A stretch of DNA of 64,000 nucleotides from Branchiostoma floridae (Eukaryota > Chordata > Leptocardii > Amphioxiformes > Branchiostomatidae): assembly GCF_000003815.2 (NCBI RefSeq), contig NC_049992.1, forward strand, positions 18,584,396 through 18,648,395. Direction: 5' to 3'. Below are positions 1 to 12,067 of the stretch, piece after piece; the first letter of the stretch is position 1; each line of letters starts with the position of its first letter. The notes beneath the pieces are model-generated. The model worked only from the letters and a program-made list of their open reading frames with translations, did not search any database and had not been told where the DNA came from. A program made the position numbers and the translations under genes.

Positions 1-100
1 CGGAAGTGGTGTAAGTGCCTTTCCCAAGGGCACAAGATCGGTGACAGAATTTACGGATTTCGGATTTGAACCCGCGACTTCACAATTGGGGACATCCTTC
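1..100 (-). repeat. tRNA-derived SINE fragment
   Basis: The stretch 'cctttcccaagggcacaag' followed by a box-B-like 'ggatttgaacccgcgac' recurs, in either orientation, near 2003, 20158, 39383, 41955 and 48815. It is the tail and box-B part of a tRNA-derived SINE family, cut by the window edge. Confidence 0.55.
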
Positions 101-3100
101 GGGTAGGACTTTACGAGGAAGTGTTTATTTCCGATAGATATAAATTCTAGAAGGTGATAAATGCATGCAACTTCGTAATTCATCTTACACGATTAAGTGC
201 CTATTAGTCCAGCGCGGATCAAATATCATTCGGTATTCCACTAACCAGCCCCCACACTTTCTAACAAGACTAATCAATCTCAGTCCTGGCTAAATGAACA
301 CAATGTACATGATAAGGCCTGAAAAAAGGTTTCGTTGCTGAACCAATTTGAAGGGCCAGACGAAAAACTCTTACTTGTTATGTGTTCCTTTATATCTTGT
401 GGACAATGAGCCTTCTTGGTCATTTATTTATTTATTTCACACACACAAATCCACGTGAGCAGGAGGCCGCAGTCCTCCTGAATTGAGTGCGATTTGTCGC
501 AATATGGTCTCAATAAAAACACGGCATAGACATACAAATGCAGGTTACAACGATCGGTAAGTGAACAACCGGAAGGCCAGCACGAGACCCAGTAACATTA
601 CTGAGCAGTTGTGTCATTGAACAGTCTTACAGCTGTGTGCACGAAGGACCTTCTCAGCCTTTCAGTTCTTGCTTTTGGCACAGAGAACATGTTCTGGTTC
701 CTCAGCTGCCTGCCTGAGGCTGTGGCTCGTTGCGGAGGCACGAGATCATGTAGCGGGTGGTCATTGGTCTTGGTCTTGATCATTTATTCAATAACATATT
801 ATGCATGTTCCTGATTATGTCATACAGGTCCATGAATATTGTAGGTAACAGCTTGACTCCTCAAATCAAAGACAAACTCGCAAATAAACTACTCATTCAA
901 CTTCGTGAAAGTTACAGAATTATACAGTATTACTAGAAAATAATTCCTAGAAACTAAGAACCACTAATTCAGCACAGCAATAAAGTCGATTCAAATTTTA
1001 TTTATGTCATACCCACCTGCGAAAACCCATTTTTTGATGCGAAATGCGCCAGAAGTTGAACAAATTTGGTGCCCTCGAGCAAAAAGTGTTACAACAGTAA
1101 TGTTCTAACGTCCGAATCCGGTATTCGAATTTTCGACGGCGCCCTACTTGTCCCGCTCGAAATAGTTCGATTTATTCGAATGGAGCCCGTGTGATGCAAC
1201 TTAGAGCCCGTCTGATACGAAAGTTATCAACCGGTCCGGAACACCCGTATCGAACGTTTTCGCGTCACAGGTATGACATAAATTATGTTACAAACTACGA
1301 ATCCGACCAAAGTTGTCACAGCGACTTCGCCCCCCGGTGATCTCGCCCCCCCCCCCAACCCCCGGATGCGAAATCACTAGCGATCTCCTCCTCCCCGGCT
1401 AGTGATCTCGCCCCCCCCTATCTCGCCCCCCTTTAGCGATTTCGCCCCCCTCCCAAAAAAAGTTGATTGGTATAAATCACAAATGCAGTTTCAGAATGAT
1501 GTAAGTACACGAGTTTGATACATAACTCCATCCATAATATTAATATTAACGTAATTTTATGGTAATAAGATAGTTGAACTTGTTTCGGACAAGGAGGGTT
1601 GGGTTCCGATGTATCCCCACTAGTGCATATACCTGAGTCTCGACATAAGATATATTCCATTGTATTAACTTGTCCTCAAGCAACCTATATATCTCCAACA
1701 TGCAGTCTCTGTCATGAATTGACCACAAAAAAACTATGTGATGTCTTTATTAATTATGCAAATAAGGTATTCATTAAAATAACGCACATTTTGTTATATG
1801 CACCTAGCCTATGGGTATCTTCACCTCCAATATGACTGTTTTCCTAGTATTTAGGAACTGGTGTGTTTACCCGTGTTTGGCCCAAAGCTTGCGCGAAAGC
1901 AAATCTTTGAACAGCTCAGTTTATCTGTACAACCTAGACTAATTTGAAGACTGCCAGTCACGTGACTTCCTATTTGGCCAGAGGAAAATTCCCAAAGGCA
2001 CAAGTAGGCGTGGGTGGCTCCCCTAAACACGGGACCTCAATGCAATGGTCTATCCGAGGAACGTCCTAAACAAAGCTAGGCACTTCACCAGAGTGAAGTG
2101 AGAAAAAACTGTGCATAAACACTAGCTGGGGAACGATATGGATTTATTTTTCGAAGGCAAATATAATCCAGGACGTCTGGGTTCTGGGCCCAGCACCGGT
2201 TACGCCCTAGATTACCTACAACAAAGCATGTATTTATGCACTAAGCATGTGGGAAGCATTCTTTATGAATATTAATCTTAACCGAGGAAATTGATATTTC
2301 TCACCTGCGGATATGTTGAAGCCTCATTTAGATTACCCTAACAGTAACAGGCAGTTTGTCGGTTAGACGTATTTGTTACTTTGGTTTTATGCTACAATCA
2401 ACACCTTAAATATGTTCTATACCATTTGTTTGACAAGTAAATCGTTCACAAGGATTTAAAGTGTACCACCAGCATAATCTAGACCATTTGTGCTTTGGGG
2501 ATTTTCCTGTGGCTAAAAAGGAAGTCACATGACCGGCAGACTTCTAATTAGTCTAGGTTTTAGAGATAAATTGGGCTGTTCAAAGATTTGCTTTCAGAAA
2601 AAAAATCCCCTTTTTATACAGGCACGTTGTTTCTGCATCTATTTCTTGCTGTGTCATCTGGTTCCGTTGCATGCTCCACCTAAATGTTTTTGAAATAGTT
2701 GAACTGTAATTTCCAACACCAAAATTGGACTCACCCACCTAAATGTTTTTGATGTTTCGTCTCTTGAAGTATCTCCAAGGAACACTTGTACGACATACAG
2801 GATCGACAGTCAGTGTGGATCAACACAAAGGAACGCGGCGGAAAAGTATTTTCGGCTGCTCTTCGCGTTGGTAAGTCAACTCAGACCATGTGAGTTAAAA
2901 ACCGAGTTAGTCTCAGTTAGTCCGAGCTTTGTAACATATATAAATCGGGTAGAACGGATTTGTTTCTTAACTGAAACGTAACTGTCTTGACGTATCAGAA
3001 GTGTTTGTTCTTCAAAGCCAATGTTCCTGTCATGACAAAATCTTTCACCGTTACAAAGAAGTGATACACGTTTTATTAGACGTGAAAGGTATACCGTTAC

Positions 3101-3154
3101 GAGCTTTGTTCTACGAAACTGAAACGAAACATAGCAACAACGCAAAACTCTACA
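101..3154. other. Intergenic sequence, no gene recognised
   Basis: No conserved coding segment was seen. The stretch holds a (TTTA)n tract near 423-437, a degenerate C-rich tandem tract around 1320-1455 built from 'gatctcgccccccc'-like units, a SINE fragment near 2003-2105, and the likely 5' flank and 5'UTR of the LRR gene starting at 3155. Confidence 0.5.
2003..2105 (-). repeat. SINE tail fragment
   Basis: It shares 'aaacacgggac' and 'ctatccgagg' with the SINE at 20158-20395, in the same orientation. The tRNA-like head is missing, so this is a truncated copy. Confidence 0.5.
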
Positions 3155-5503
3155 ATGAATTTACGAGTTGAGCACAATGTTGTTGGTCTGTTCGTTCTTG
3201 CCTTATCGGAGGTAGCCGTTATGTCGGTAAACCAAACGTGCTTTTCTGCGGAGTGTGAGAGAAAACCATTTACTTCTTGCGTATCGGGGCACAAAATTGT
3301 GAACTACAACGGACCTCCATCTACCATTGGTTCAAGATATAAGACTGACTGTATCTTATGTAACGATACTGACCACATCAACGATTCTAGTGATACATAC
3401 CCAACAGGAAAGTGTTTTCCGGGTGTGGAATGGCTCGTGTTAAAAGGTATGAAGTATGAGAAACTATCGTCGGAAAAACTAGCTTCAATCGATTCCTCTC
3501 TTCTCATAAGTCTGTTTATTATTGATTCAGAAATAACAGAGATTAACAGGGCCACATTCAAAGACTTCCTGGCATTAGATAGTCTGAATCTAGACGATAA
3601 CAAGTTGACGCACATTCCCCGAAACTGGTACGGTGTGTACTATCCACCGCGTGACTATTACCTGACTCATCTTTCAATTTCGAAGAACAACATCTCCAGT
3701 CTTGAAGAAGGATGTTTTGAGCATCTGAAGGAGCTTATAATGTTGGATCTGAGTGGGAACGCATTGCAAGAGATACGTAGCCACTGGTTCACTGGGCTGA
3801 GTGCTCTTACAATGCTCTATCTGAATGACAACAAAATTAAAACGATTCAAGACAATGCGTTTGAGTCTTTAAAAGAGATTCATCACCTGGACTTAACTAA
3901 CAACGACTTGGTACGTCTGCAAAGTGAAGCATTGTCTACTTTGTCAAATCGTAGAATTGCCAGCGTAGTACTTGGCGGGCGCAAACTCCAAGCACAAACT
4001 GTGCATAGCGTGGAATGGAGGGTCGAGATCGTAAACTGTAACTACCTCACAAAGCAGTGGGTACAGCTTCATGTGGCTGATACGGGTCTGAACATCAATT
4101 ATCATGTCGATGAAAATACATTGGTCATAGATTGGTTCAGCATACATGGCAACATTCGTAGCAATTCCGATGAATGTAAGCCACTCTCAAAAGAGTTTCG
4201 ATTGGGCAGTTTCACAGCTAGCCCTCCCTTTGTCGTCATAGCAACCACTGATGAAGATCGCGCGAATCAATCATTTTCTACTCGATGTTTAGGGGCGTGG
4301 AACTCTCCAGGAGGTATCAGTTTGGCTTTGAGAGGTGCGTCTAGTTTACGACTATCTAGTGCGGACTTGAGTAGTAAGAATGTAGCAAGTGATTCGGTGG
4401 GTCTCTTACTTGTGGCGAAAGCACATACAGACTTTCAGAGAGGCAGGGCAGACAGTGAGAGCAACAGAGAATTTTCGGCGGCAACAGTGCCCTGTTTTGC
4501 TCTCATCCGTGACGTTAGGCGCGTTTGGTACTTCAACGTGTCCACAGAGCGGCATGCAGATGACGCAATTTGTACGTTCGGAAAGGCTGTTCAAAATGGC
4601 ACCACTTTAACCGTAGTGACAAATACAGCTTCTATGAAAACAGCTCCGAATGTTGCTCACGAAAGGGAGAAAGACGCATCTGTGACACCGCAAACTAGCG
4701 TAGTTGCTAATGGAGTTACGGCAACCGACTTTTGGGTCCCTTTGATTGTGAGTACCGTATTGGCAGTTCTATGTATCATAACATGTGTTGTTGCCATGTT
4801 TTCTTACCGAAAGAGAAGAAGAGGCAACCAAAATCAAGGCAATTGTAGACCTGTTCAGATGTTGTCGCTTCGAGCGGCGTGTGCCTTACAAAGTAACCCG
4901 ATGTACAGTCACGGTGGCAATACACAGAAGACACCGCAGACAGAGAGCACGCAGGACTCCAGCAAAACGGATGACAACGTGTACAATCAGATTAACGAGG
5001 ATGAAGTATACGACGCTTCAGAGCACGACTACTACGAGATAAAAGATGAAGATGCCTGCCGCGATCGCGTGTTGAAAACATCTCAAACAGAAGACAATGT
5101 CTACAATCAAATCAACGAGGGCGAAGTCTACGACCCTTCGGCTCACGACTACTACAATATAAAGGAAGAGGTAAGCCTGGAACAAGGAGTGGTAGAATCT
5201 TCTTGTGAAGACAAGGACGATGAGATAGGTCAAGAAGACTTCAACGATGCATCTGAGGAAGTCTCACAGAACGGCAACGAAACGGACGAAGACTCTGTGA
5301 CTTTCTATGCAGCAACAGCTGAAGTAGGGTTGCCTTTAACTAGAAATGTAGGCGGTAACACTTCTCTTTATCAGTCAGAAAGTAGGACTACATCTCATGT
5401 AGAATGTAGGCCAGGGATTCAGCCTGTTTCAAGGACAGTCGATCAGGAGCAAACGGCTTACAACATGGCAGGATCACTGCCTCAAGCTGGAAGACATCAT
5501 TGA
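3155..5503 (+). CDS. LRR transmembrane receptor with two ITAM-like modules
   Basis: A single-exon 782-aa open frame. It starts with a hydrophobic leader (about residues 1-25), then a Cys-containing N-terminal cap (motifs CFSAEC and CILC), about 6-7 LRRs (roughly residues 85-265, e.g. LDLSGNALQEI and LYLNDNKIKTI), a conserved non-LRR ectodomain, one transmembrane helix (about 528-550) with a basic stop-transfer RKRRR, and a 230-residue acidic tail. The tail carries two near-copies of YxxI-x12-YxxI (YNQI at 610 with YYEI at 626; YNQI at 650 with YYNI at 666), each with a middle EVYD tyrosine. This resembles an ITAM with a longer than usual spacer. The paralogue at 8524-10848 keeps the same layout and tyrosine spacing. 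A receptor signalling through SH2 kinases is inferred; the ligand is unknown. No start closer to the leader is evident. Confidence 0.88.
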   Translation: MNLRVEHNVVGLFVLALSEVAVMSVNQTCFSAECERKPFTSCVSGHKIVNYNGPPSTIGSRYKTDCILCNDTDHINDSSDTYPTGKCFPGVEWLVLKGMKYEKLSSEKLASIDSSLLISLFIIDSEITEINRATFKDFLALDSLNLDDNKLTHIPRNWYGVYYPPRDYYLTHLSISKNNISSLEEGCFEHLKELIMLDLSGNALQEIRSHWFTGLSALTMLYLNDNKIKTIQDNAFESLKEIHHLDLTNNDLVRLQSEALSTLSNRRIASVVLGGRKLQAQTVHSVEWRVEIVNCNYLTKQWVQLHVADTGLNINYHVDENTLVIDWFSIHGNIRSNSDECKPLSKEFRLGSFTASPPFVVIATTDEDRANQSFSTRCLGAWNSPGGISLALRGASSLRLSSADLSSKNVASDSVGLLLVAKAHTDFQRGRADSESNREFSAATVPCFALIRDVRRVWYFNVSTERHADDAICTFGKAVQNGTTLTVVTNTASMKTAPNVAHEREKDASVTPQTSVVANGVTATDFWVPLIVSTVLAVLCIITCVVAMFSYRKRRRGNQNQGNCRPVQMLSLRAACALQSNPMYSHGGNTQKTPQTESTQDSSKTDDNVYNQINEDEVYDASEHDYYEIKDEDACRDRVLKTSQTEDNVYNQINEGEVYDPSAHDYYNIKEEVSLEQGVVESSCEDKDDEIGQEDFNDASEEVSQNGNETDEDSVTFYAATAEVGLPLTRNVGGNTSLYQSESRTTSHVECRPGIQPVSRTVDQEQTAYNMAGSLPQAGRHH

Positions 5504-5958
5504 ACGCTCCAATCGTCGCCTGAAATTGCGTTTACATAACTTTGTGATAATTGACAAAACAGTTCAATCATTGCAATTCGACAATTGCGAAATCTAACGG
5601 ACATTTGCACCTCTGAAACACGCTTAACAAAAGGACAGTTAGGAGGAAGAATTTTCCAGCAAAGGCGAAGTTGCCACTGAGAAGGTATAATTGAAAGTTA
5701 AAGAATTTCAATTTCTGACTAAGCCTTTTTGAAGTGCTGTAATTTTTCTCATTAATGTGGATCATGTATTTTGTGATTGTTATTGATATTTCGCAGTGGT
5801 TTTCGTTGTTTCATGTAGCCAACATAGTCATCAATTAATACCCATTCGTTTTTGTAATATCAACGGATCTGAAGCAAAATTAGTCTCATCGTATATGTGC
5901 TGTGGAGCGACAACCACAAGTGCTAACCCTTCGGTAATCAGATTTTATATCACTTACA

Positions 5959-5964
5959 AATAAA
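5959..5964 (+). terminator. Candidate polyadenylation signal of the first LRR gene
   Basis: AATAAA about 455 bp after the stop codon of the LRR receptor, the first canonical hexamer noticed downstream on this strand. Confidence 0.5.
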
Positions 5965-6159
5965 AATTGCTTGAAATGCCATAATGCTTAGTCATACTGA
6001 ATTATTTTCAAAATTTACATAGTTTTGCTGGTCGTGTGAACGCGTGCGGTTCCGGTGTTATATCAGTTTCCAGAACGTTTCGAGCGATGAGTAAGGTGTT
6101 GTTGACCCTCCGGTCAAGTTTAATTTTAGGCCTTCTTTGCATGAATGAATGTTAAGATT

Positions 6160-6345
6160 TATTCACTCACCCATCCGCTCATTCTGTCAACCGCTCCTCC
6201 AGTCAGTCACTCACTCTCATTCTCACTCACTCACTCGCCCACTCAACCAACAATCGCTCACTAACTCACCCTTTCACTAACTCACCCACTCACTAACTCA
6301 TTCACTCACTCATTGTGTGTGTGTAAGGGTGTGTGTGCTTGTGTG
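6160..6345. repeat. Degenerate (CACT)n / (GT)n simple repeat
   Basis: A run of 'cactcactcact'-type tetranucleotides passes into a GT-rich stretch near 6314-6348. No coding potential. Confidence 0.8.
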
Positions 6346-6663
6346 TGTGTAATACTCTACCCCACCTCTAAAACGTTACGGCTGGGCTTACATTCCCGAA
6401 TACTCACTTCAGCTCTACAAGTAACGGAGACAACAACACATGGTGTAAATAGGGCGATCATGTAATTAGAGACACGTCATATTGCCATGGCAAGGGACAA
6501 ATTAACTTGGAAACCGACCAGGAGCCATTCATATTCATCGCAATATGCTCTAGAAAAGACAAGACAGTATATTTGTAAGAAGGATTTTCCAGTGGGTTGA
6601 CCGACCAGATTGGCAGAAGAACACTGCCACTAGTCGGCATGTATATCTAGAAGTAGAGTCCCT

Positions 6664-7100
6664 TCCTACTAGGGGTTTGTACCGGTAAGGTTTACCGTTA
6701 CAAAACCGTTTTTCTTGTTGGACCGGAACTGAAAAAAAATCAGTGGACAGGATGTTGGACCGAATCGAAAATGAACAGGTTATATCGGCAGGCGTTCGAG
6801 TGTTTTAGGGCTTACCGTCCAAGAAAATTAAAAGTAGAGGAGAGTTCAAACTTGAGAGTCATTTTTACCAAGCTCCTACAGTCAAACTTGGTCTAAAACA
6901 GAGGCGGTAAGTGTTGTTCACATGGCAATAATAGGATTTTGAAACGTCCACTAAAAGAATCCTTTGTAGCAAAATCGACCATTACTTTGAGTATCACTCA
7001 AGTCTTCACAAATGATAAGCCTGGACCTGAACCTGATCCTCTGGACTTGGACCGTACCTATACTTAAATTTTCTGTGCCGGTATCCAACACTACTTCCTA
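6664..7100. mobile_element. Degenerate hAT-like non-autonomous element (tentative)
   Basis: The left end 'taggggtttgtaccggt' and right end 'ccggtatccaacactac' are roughly inverted. The interior carries 'ggacctgaacctgatcct', a phrase shared with 34348-34440 and with the hAT MITE at 7636-8072. Boundaries are approximate and no clean target duplication was found. Confidence 0.35.
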
Positions 7101-7635
7101 CGTATACCTATTCCAGGACCTCTTCACAAAAAGCAATAACATGAACTCTAATACCTTCCACATTATATGACGCTGATCAATGTAAATGGCATATCGTGTT
7201 GCTATGTACATTGAACACATGCAATCACATGGTACCAAAATGCGTGAAACGAGAATTTGAAAGGAACCACAAAATATTCATACAGTTGTGCATATATTAT
7301 GCTGATTTACGTTGTTGCCACAAAGTCTGAGTATCGAACTGAATTGTTTAAAATTATGTACTACTTGTAGGTAGTTACAAAATAAAACATGAACAGCAAT
7401 AACTGATAAAGCTATTTATTCATCAAATAGAGAGTAGATAACAGTACATCACACAATAACATAATCAAAAAGTACAGTAGCATTGAATATGAATATTATA
7501 ATAATTCGGTTAGCACAATACGTATCAAATGTGTGTCATTTATGACATTTAATTCCGAGTTTTTAGGTCACATGTATTTGCTGTAAACAACATAAACTTT
7601 ACTACTACTACTACTACTTCTACTACTACTACTAC

Positions 7636-8072
7636 TAGTGGTGCGTACCTAAAGCCCGGACTTGGAATTGGACCTAAAATGTTTAGGTCCAAGTAAAAAA
7701 AAAAACCCTAAATGTCCGGACTCAAGTCCGGACTTGCAAAAAGCTATCTATCACTTATATTCCCTTTTCTTGCTCTAAACCATCTAAAACCTTCCATAGA
7801 CAGTGAAATTTGCACTGGAAAAGGACAAAAAACATTTCGTGTCTACACTGGCTGTATATAATTTGCACGCATTTTTCACATTGCATGTCAGTTCATGCTA
7901 ACATGCAACTTTATATGCACCATCCCCCCTCCCCCTCAAAAGAGCACCCATCATTGCGCACATAATATGCAATGATGGGTTCAGGTCCGGACTTAAAGTC
8001 CGGACCTGAACCTGAACTGCTGGACTTGAATCCGGACCTGAACCGGAACCTGAGTTTAGGTACGCACCACTA
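7636..8072. mobile_element. hAT-type MITE with 8-bp target duplication
   Basis: An 18-bp perfect terminal inverted repeat (TAGTGGTGCGTACCTAAA at 7636-7653, reverse complement at 8055-8072) is flanked by ACTACTAC on both sides (7628-7635 and 8073-8080). The interior is rich in 'gtccggacctgaac' phrases and has no transposase. The insertion is inside an (ACT)n microsatellite, so the duplication alone is weak evidence, but TIR plus TSD length fit hAT. Confidence 0.8.
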
Positions 8073-8523
8073 ACTACTACTAAACAATATATGTTCGACA
8101 ATGGATAACAAGTTTTTTGTTAAAAAAAAATATATACACATACACTACCAACTGTTTTATTCAAGCCAACATTTCGTTGACCGTCTGTCACCTTCTTCAG
8201 GACAATACTAACTGGTTTTGCTCGGCACCGCAGCTAGGTGTCGCTGCCAACAGACACAGTTCCATACGCAAATTATTCACACGTATATCCGACAGTTATA
8301 TCTTTTACTCATCTACTTTATGAAGAAGTCTATTCTGAATGTTCCGTCCTTCCTTCCGCGATTGTTGCACTAATAATAGCGACTAAACAATAAACAAACA
8401 ATAATAGCACCGCCTGTTGTTCTACTGACTCTATTTATGAGATTTGAATATTCTTTACAGCCAGTTATTTCAGAAGCTGTCTGACATAAATCGACTAAAA
8501 TCGCGACAGGCGAACTGTCCTAC

Positions 8524-10848
8524 CTAATATTTACAGACATCTGCCTCTGTACAGTGGTATATTGGTGTGTTGTCCCCTGCATTTCTAGTTTTGGGCAATC
8601 GTAGCTCATAGAAAGATGCTGTGTCACGGTTGTCCACAAGATTCTCATTTTGAGCGGCGTTTCTACTTGCTGTGCAAATGTCATTATCTATTTCGCCAGC
8701 CCTACTAGAACAATGAGAGTCATCTGCAACAGGTTTATGGTTACCTATGGCATCTTCATCTTTTATCTCACAGTATTCGTGTCCAGATGGAACGTAGACG
8801 TCATCTTCATTGATCTCATTGTAAACGTTGTCGCTTGTTCGAACACTGTCTAAGCCCTTGTCGGTATGACCTTTGACATCCTCGTCTTTTATTTCGCAGT
8901 AGTCATGGCCGGAAGGATTGTAAACTTCATCCTCATTGATTGAATCGTAGGCAGTTGCCATGGCTACTTGAGAAGCACGTCCAATGACGTTGCCTTTAAC
9001 AGAATGGCCCTGTATGCTGTCTTGCCCATTACCTTTGTTTTCGTTTTGTACAACTCCTTGGATATCATTTCTTGTACAGGAAAAGGTAGGGCTGTCTTCA
9101 AGATTCGTATCGAATGCTCCACCCGCAGTGTCGTTCGGTTTGATAGAGCAATTGTTTTCAGGATTTCTATTATTTTCATTTATATAGAGCAAAGCAATAA
9201 AGAATACTACCATAACCGTCCCCGATACTATGGAGGCTACAATAAGAGAGAGGCTATGATCAGGTATAGTATTTTCCTGCAAGAGAAACAATAGCGGTTC
9301 TTGAGTTGTTTCTTCATGTATGCCATTCTGTGTAACATTGAATGATGAAAATGATTTACTCAAGTTCATATTTATGTCACTAGTAACAGATGTGTTAATG
9401 TTCGTTACATTCGGTTGCACGGTCGGTGATTTTCTGAGAGTAGAATTTCTAGGAAAACATTTTGTGTCGTAAACTTTCTGTGCTGTTGACATGCTGAAGG
9501 ATGAAACGATCTTACCTACATCAAGGACAACAAGACAGGTTACTCTGGTCACATATTTCTCCTCGGGAAATGTTTGTTTATTCTTTGTTGCCATTAATCT
9601 AAAGCTCCCTCTCTTTTCACCATTTACTGTTGTTCCCGTTGTTTCTATAGCAGAGAAACGTAAACTGGATTCACCCTTCAAAGCAAAAACTAAACCACCA
9701 GGCTCCTCGTAAGCTTCCGTGCACTGTTCTATCACTGACTTCTTCAAGTCTTCTTCTCTATTCTTTGTCAAGATGACGAAAGGGGAGTACGCCTCAAAGT
9801 GGCCTGATCGCAACGTATTTGATAATGGATTACAAGAGTCTTGACTTTTTGGGACATTCTTCGTCCTTCCCATTCTTCTAAACCAGTCTATAGAGAAAAT
9901 GTCTTCTGTTACTTCGTAGTTGATGTGTAGTACAATGTCGAAAACCTCAAATCGTATCCACTGCCTCGTTTCGGTGTAACAACTTTCCAGTATGACGTTC
10001 CATGTCACACTATAAAAAGAGTTCGGCTGAGAAGCAACAAGCTTATTCCCACCGAGGGTTACTCTTATTAACTTTTTTAGATTCACGAATACTTCCCTAT
10101 GTAGACAAACCAAGTCGTTGTTTCCAAGATCCAAAAAATGAAGTCTAGGCAAGGGCTCGAAGGCGTCAAGTGGAATCGTCTCAATTTTGTTCTCCCTCAA
10201 TATTAAATTTCCCAGCTTGTACAGTCCTATAAACCACTGGCTCTGTACTTCTCTCAGTAAATTACCACGTAGATCTAACAGAGTAAGTTTGTACACATTT
10301 TGAAAACACCCGTTGTCTAGAGTGGAGATTTTATTATAAGATATGGACACCACTGCGACGTCGTATTTATCAGGAGAATGCGAACCAACGTACCAATTAT
10401 TTGGAATATGCGTCAACATATTATGATCTAAATTTAGATGCCTTAGCTCCAGAAAGTCTCTGAATGTATTCACGTCTATTCCTGTTATTCCTGCATCGAC
10501 AAGAAAAAGACTGGTGAGGGAAGAGTTATCGACCATTGCTAGCTTCTGTGATGATATTTTGCCAAATTTAACACCTTTAATAGCGAGCCACTGGGTTTCC
10601 GGAAAACATTTTCCTGGCGGCATAATGTCAGGGGAATTCTCTATGTGGTGACCGGTGTCACACACAATACACTCCTTCCTGTACATGTGAGGCTTCGCCC
10701 TGTAGCCATAAGGAACTTCCATGTTATAAATGTTAACACATGAAGTAAGCTCAATTCTTTGACAAGTAGGAAAGCATGTCTGGTTTCCTGAGAGAATGGA
10801 TACTGCCGGCAAGACAAAAGCAAAAATAAAAAATCCGAAAGAATTCAT
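8524..10848 (-). CDS. Paralogous LRR transmembrane receptor with ITAM-like tail
   Basis: A single-exon 774-aa frame, convergent with the gene at 3155-5503. It has a signal peptide (about 1-22), the same Cys cap (NQTCFPTC), LRRs (about 90-265, e.g. LDLRGNLLREV), and the shared post-LRR ectodomain (the QWIRFEVFD region matches QWVQLHVAD of the paralogue). A Thr/Ser/Asn-rich stalk, a transmembrane segment (about 532-554) and an acidic tail follow. Two YxxI-x12-YxxI modules are present: YDSI 634 with YCEI 650, and YNEI 676 with YCEI 692. Ectodomain divergence is clearly greater than that of the tail motifs. This suggests variable recognition with constrained signalling (inference). Unlike the first paralogue it lacks a strongly basic stop-transfer after the membrane helix. 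Confidence 0.88.
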   Translation of the reverse strand: MNSFGFFIFAFVLPAVSILSGNQTCFPTCQRIELTSCVNIYNMEVPYGYRAKPHMYRKECIVCDTGHHIENSPDIMPPGKCFPETQWLAIKGVKFGKISSQKLAMVDNSSLTSLFLVDAGITGIDVNTFRDFLELRHLNLDHNMLTHIPNNWYVGSHSPDKYDVAVVSISYNKISTLDNGCFQNVYKLTLLDLRGNLLREVQSQWFIGLYKLGNLILRENKIETIPLDAFEPLPRLHFLDLGNNDLVCLHREVFVNLKKLIRVTLGGNKLVASQPNSFYSVTWNVILESCYTETRQWIRFEVFDIVLHINYEVTEDIFSIDWFRRMGRTKNVPKSQDSCNPLSNTLRSGHFEAYSPFVILTKNREEDLKKSVIEQCTEAYEEPGGLVFALKGESSLRFSAIETTGTTVNGEKRGSFRLMATKNKQTFPEEKYVTRVTCLVVLDVGKIVSSFSMSTAQKVYDTKCFPRNSTLRKSPTVQPNVTNINTSVTSDINMNLSKSFSSFNVTQNGIHEETTQEPLLFLLQENTIPDHSLSLIVASIVSGTVMVVFFIALLYINENNRNPENNCSIKPNDTAGGAFDTNLEDSPTFSCTRNDIQGVVQNENKGNGQDSIQGHSVKGNVIGRASQVAMATAYDSINEDEVYNPSGHDYCEIKDEDVKGHTDKGLDSVRTSDNVYNEINEDDVYVPSGHEYCEIKDEDAIGNHKPVADDSHCSSRAGEIDNDICTASRNAAQNENLVDNRDTASFYELRLPKTRNAGDNTPIYHCTEADVCKY

Positions 10849-11559
10849 TGTGAAGTCGTGTTTTCGTTGATGAGTGATTTTCTAAGTTTCCTTTTTTTAA
10901 CGTAAATCACGATTTTGTCGAGTTTATTTTAAAACTGTTTTTGTTACTTTTTTGCAAAGACTTTGTCACACCTTTCATGCGATTTAGTTTTACAATTAAG
11001 GGGAAAATACGTTAACGTTGTGCTTATTGATTAGAGTTTTTTGGTAAACAACTTATGGAATACGTATAAGTAGCGTGCGTAGTTAAGTGCTGGAATAAGT
11101 CGTGCTAAGTTCGAATCCAGCCTGTGTCGTTCTCCCGACTTGAGAGTGTCTTCAGGACGTCTTCAGAAAAGGACGTTAAAGACGTTGTCCACTGTTCACA
11201 GCACTTTTAGAAAAGAACCGTTGTACATACCGGCTGTCTTCTCTGTCACGACTAGTGGAAGGCTAGCTCTTGAATGTTCAGAAGCGCTGACTTCTTTCTT
11301 CAAAGGAATCTTTACGCCTCGCTATCAGTCGGTAATGTACGTTACATATAGAAACAATAGAAACGAGGAGACGTTGTCGACTGAGATCTGACGTCCTTTT
11401 AACCGGCAGTTCCTAGAAAGTTGTCCAATTGACTCTATAAGAAAATATTAAAATGTTTGGAGAAGAGGATGTATTCGCTTGGCGGTGAAACGACTAAGCA
11501 GACACTGACAGCTCGTGTCCAAACCTGTCTTGTCTATGCACGAAACCAGACTAATCTTG

Positions 11560-12067
11560 AGGATGTTCCGAAACGTGACCAGCCTGAATAGAAAATTTCT
11601 ATTGCATATGGATACGGCGTTGTAACGGCCGGTCGTTCACCCGGCCGTTTCTAGGGAGCCCTGGAACAAGTATGTGAACGATTACATTGCATTCTTCGAT
11701 CCAAAATAACTCAAAACTTTCCATCTATTCTACGCTAAAGGAAAGGTACGGACAAAAAAAGTATCTTTCGAATAAACACTGTTTTGAACTTTGTAGAGCG
11801 ATCACAAAGATAAGAATCTGTTGTCACAAACTAAATGTGGAAGCAGGAAGATATACTAAAATCCCCCGTGACCAGAGGTTTTGTCCCTTCTGCCCAAATG
11901 AGATCGAAGACGAACGTTACTTTGTTATAAATTGTTCACGATATAATGATAAACACACAAAGCTGTTCACATTACTTTCCGCTTGCTCTAAAGAATTTGC
12001 CGCTCTCTGTTCGATAGATAATTCAACTACATTCTGGGAGGCGATAATCCTCAATGTGTACAAGTAG
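11560..12067 (+). pseudogene. 3' fragment of a non-LTR (LINE) retrotransposon ORF2
   Basis: The frame at 11687-12067 ends in a zinc-finger-like CPFCPNEIEDERYFVINC motif followed by RYN. This is the usual C-terminal CxxC...H...C signature after the RT domain of CR1/L2/Jockey-like elements, here with Tyr in place of the usual His. No RT core lies upstream, so this is a 5'-truncated dead copy. A 3' end near 12240 ('caataaggattta') is possible. Confidence 0.65.

Noticed and set aside
7636..8072. Inverted repeat as a transcription-terminator hairpin between the LRR genes
   Set aside because: The repeat has TIRs and an 8-bp duplication, so a MITE explains it better.
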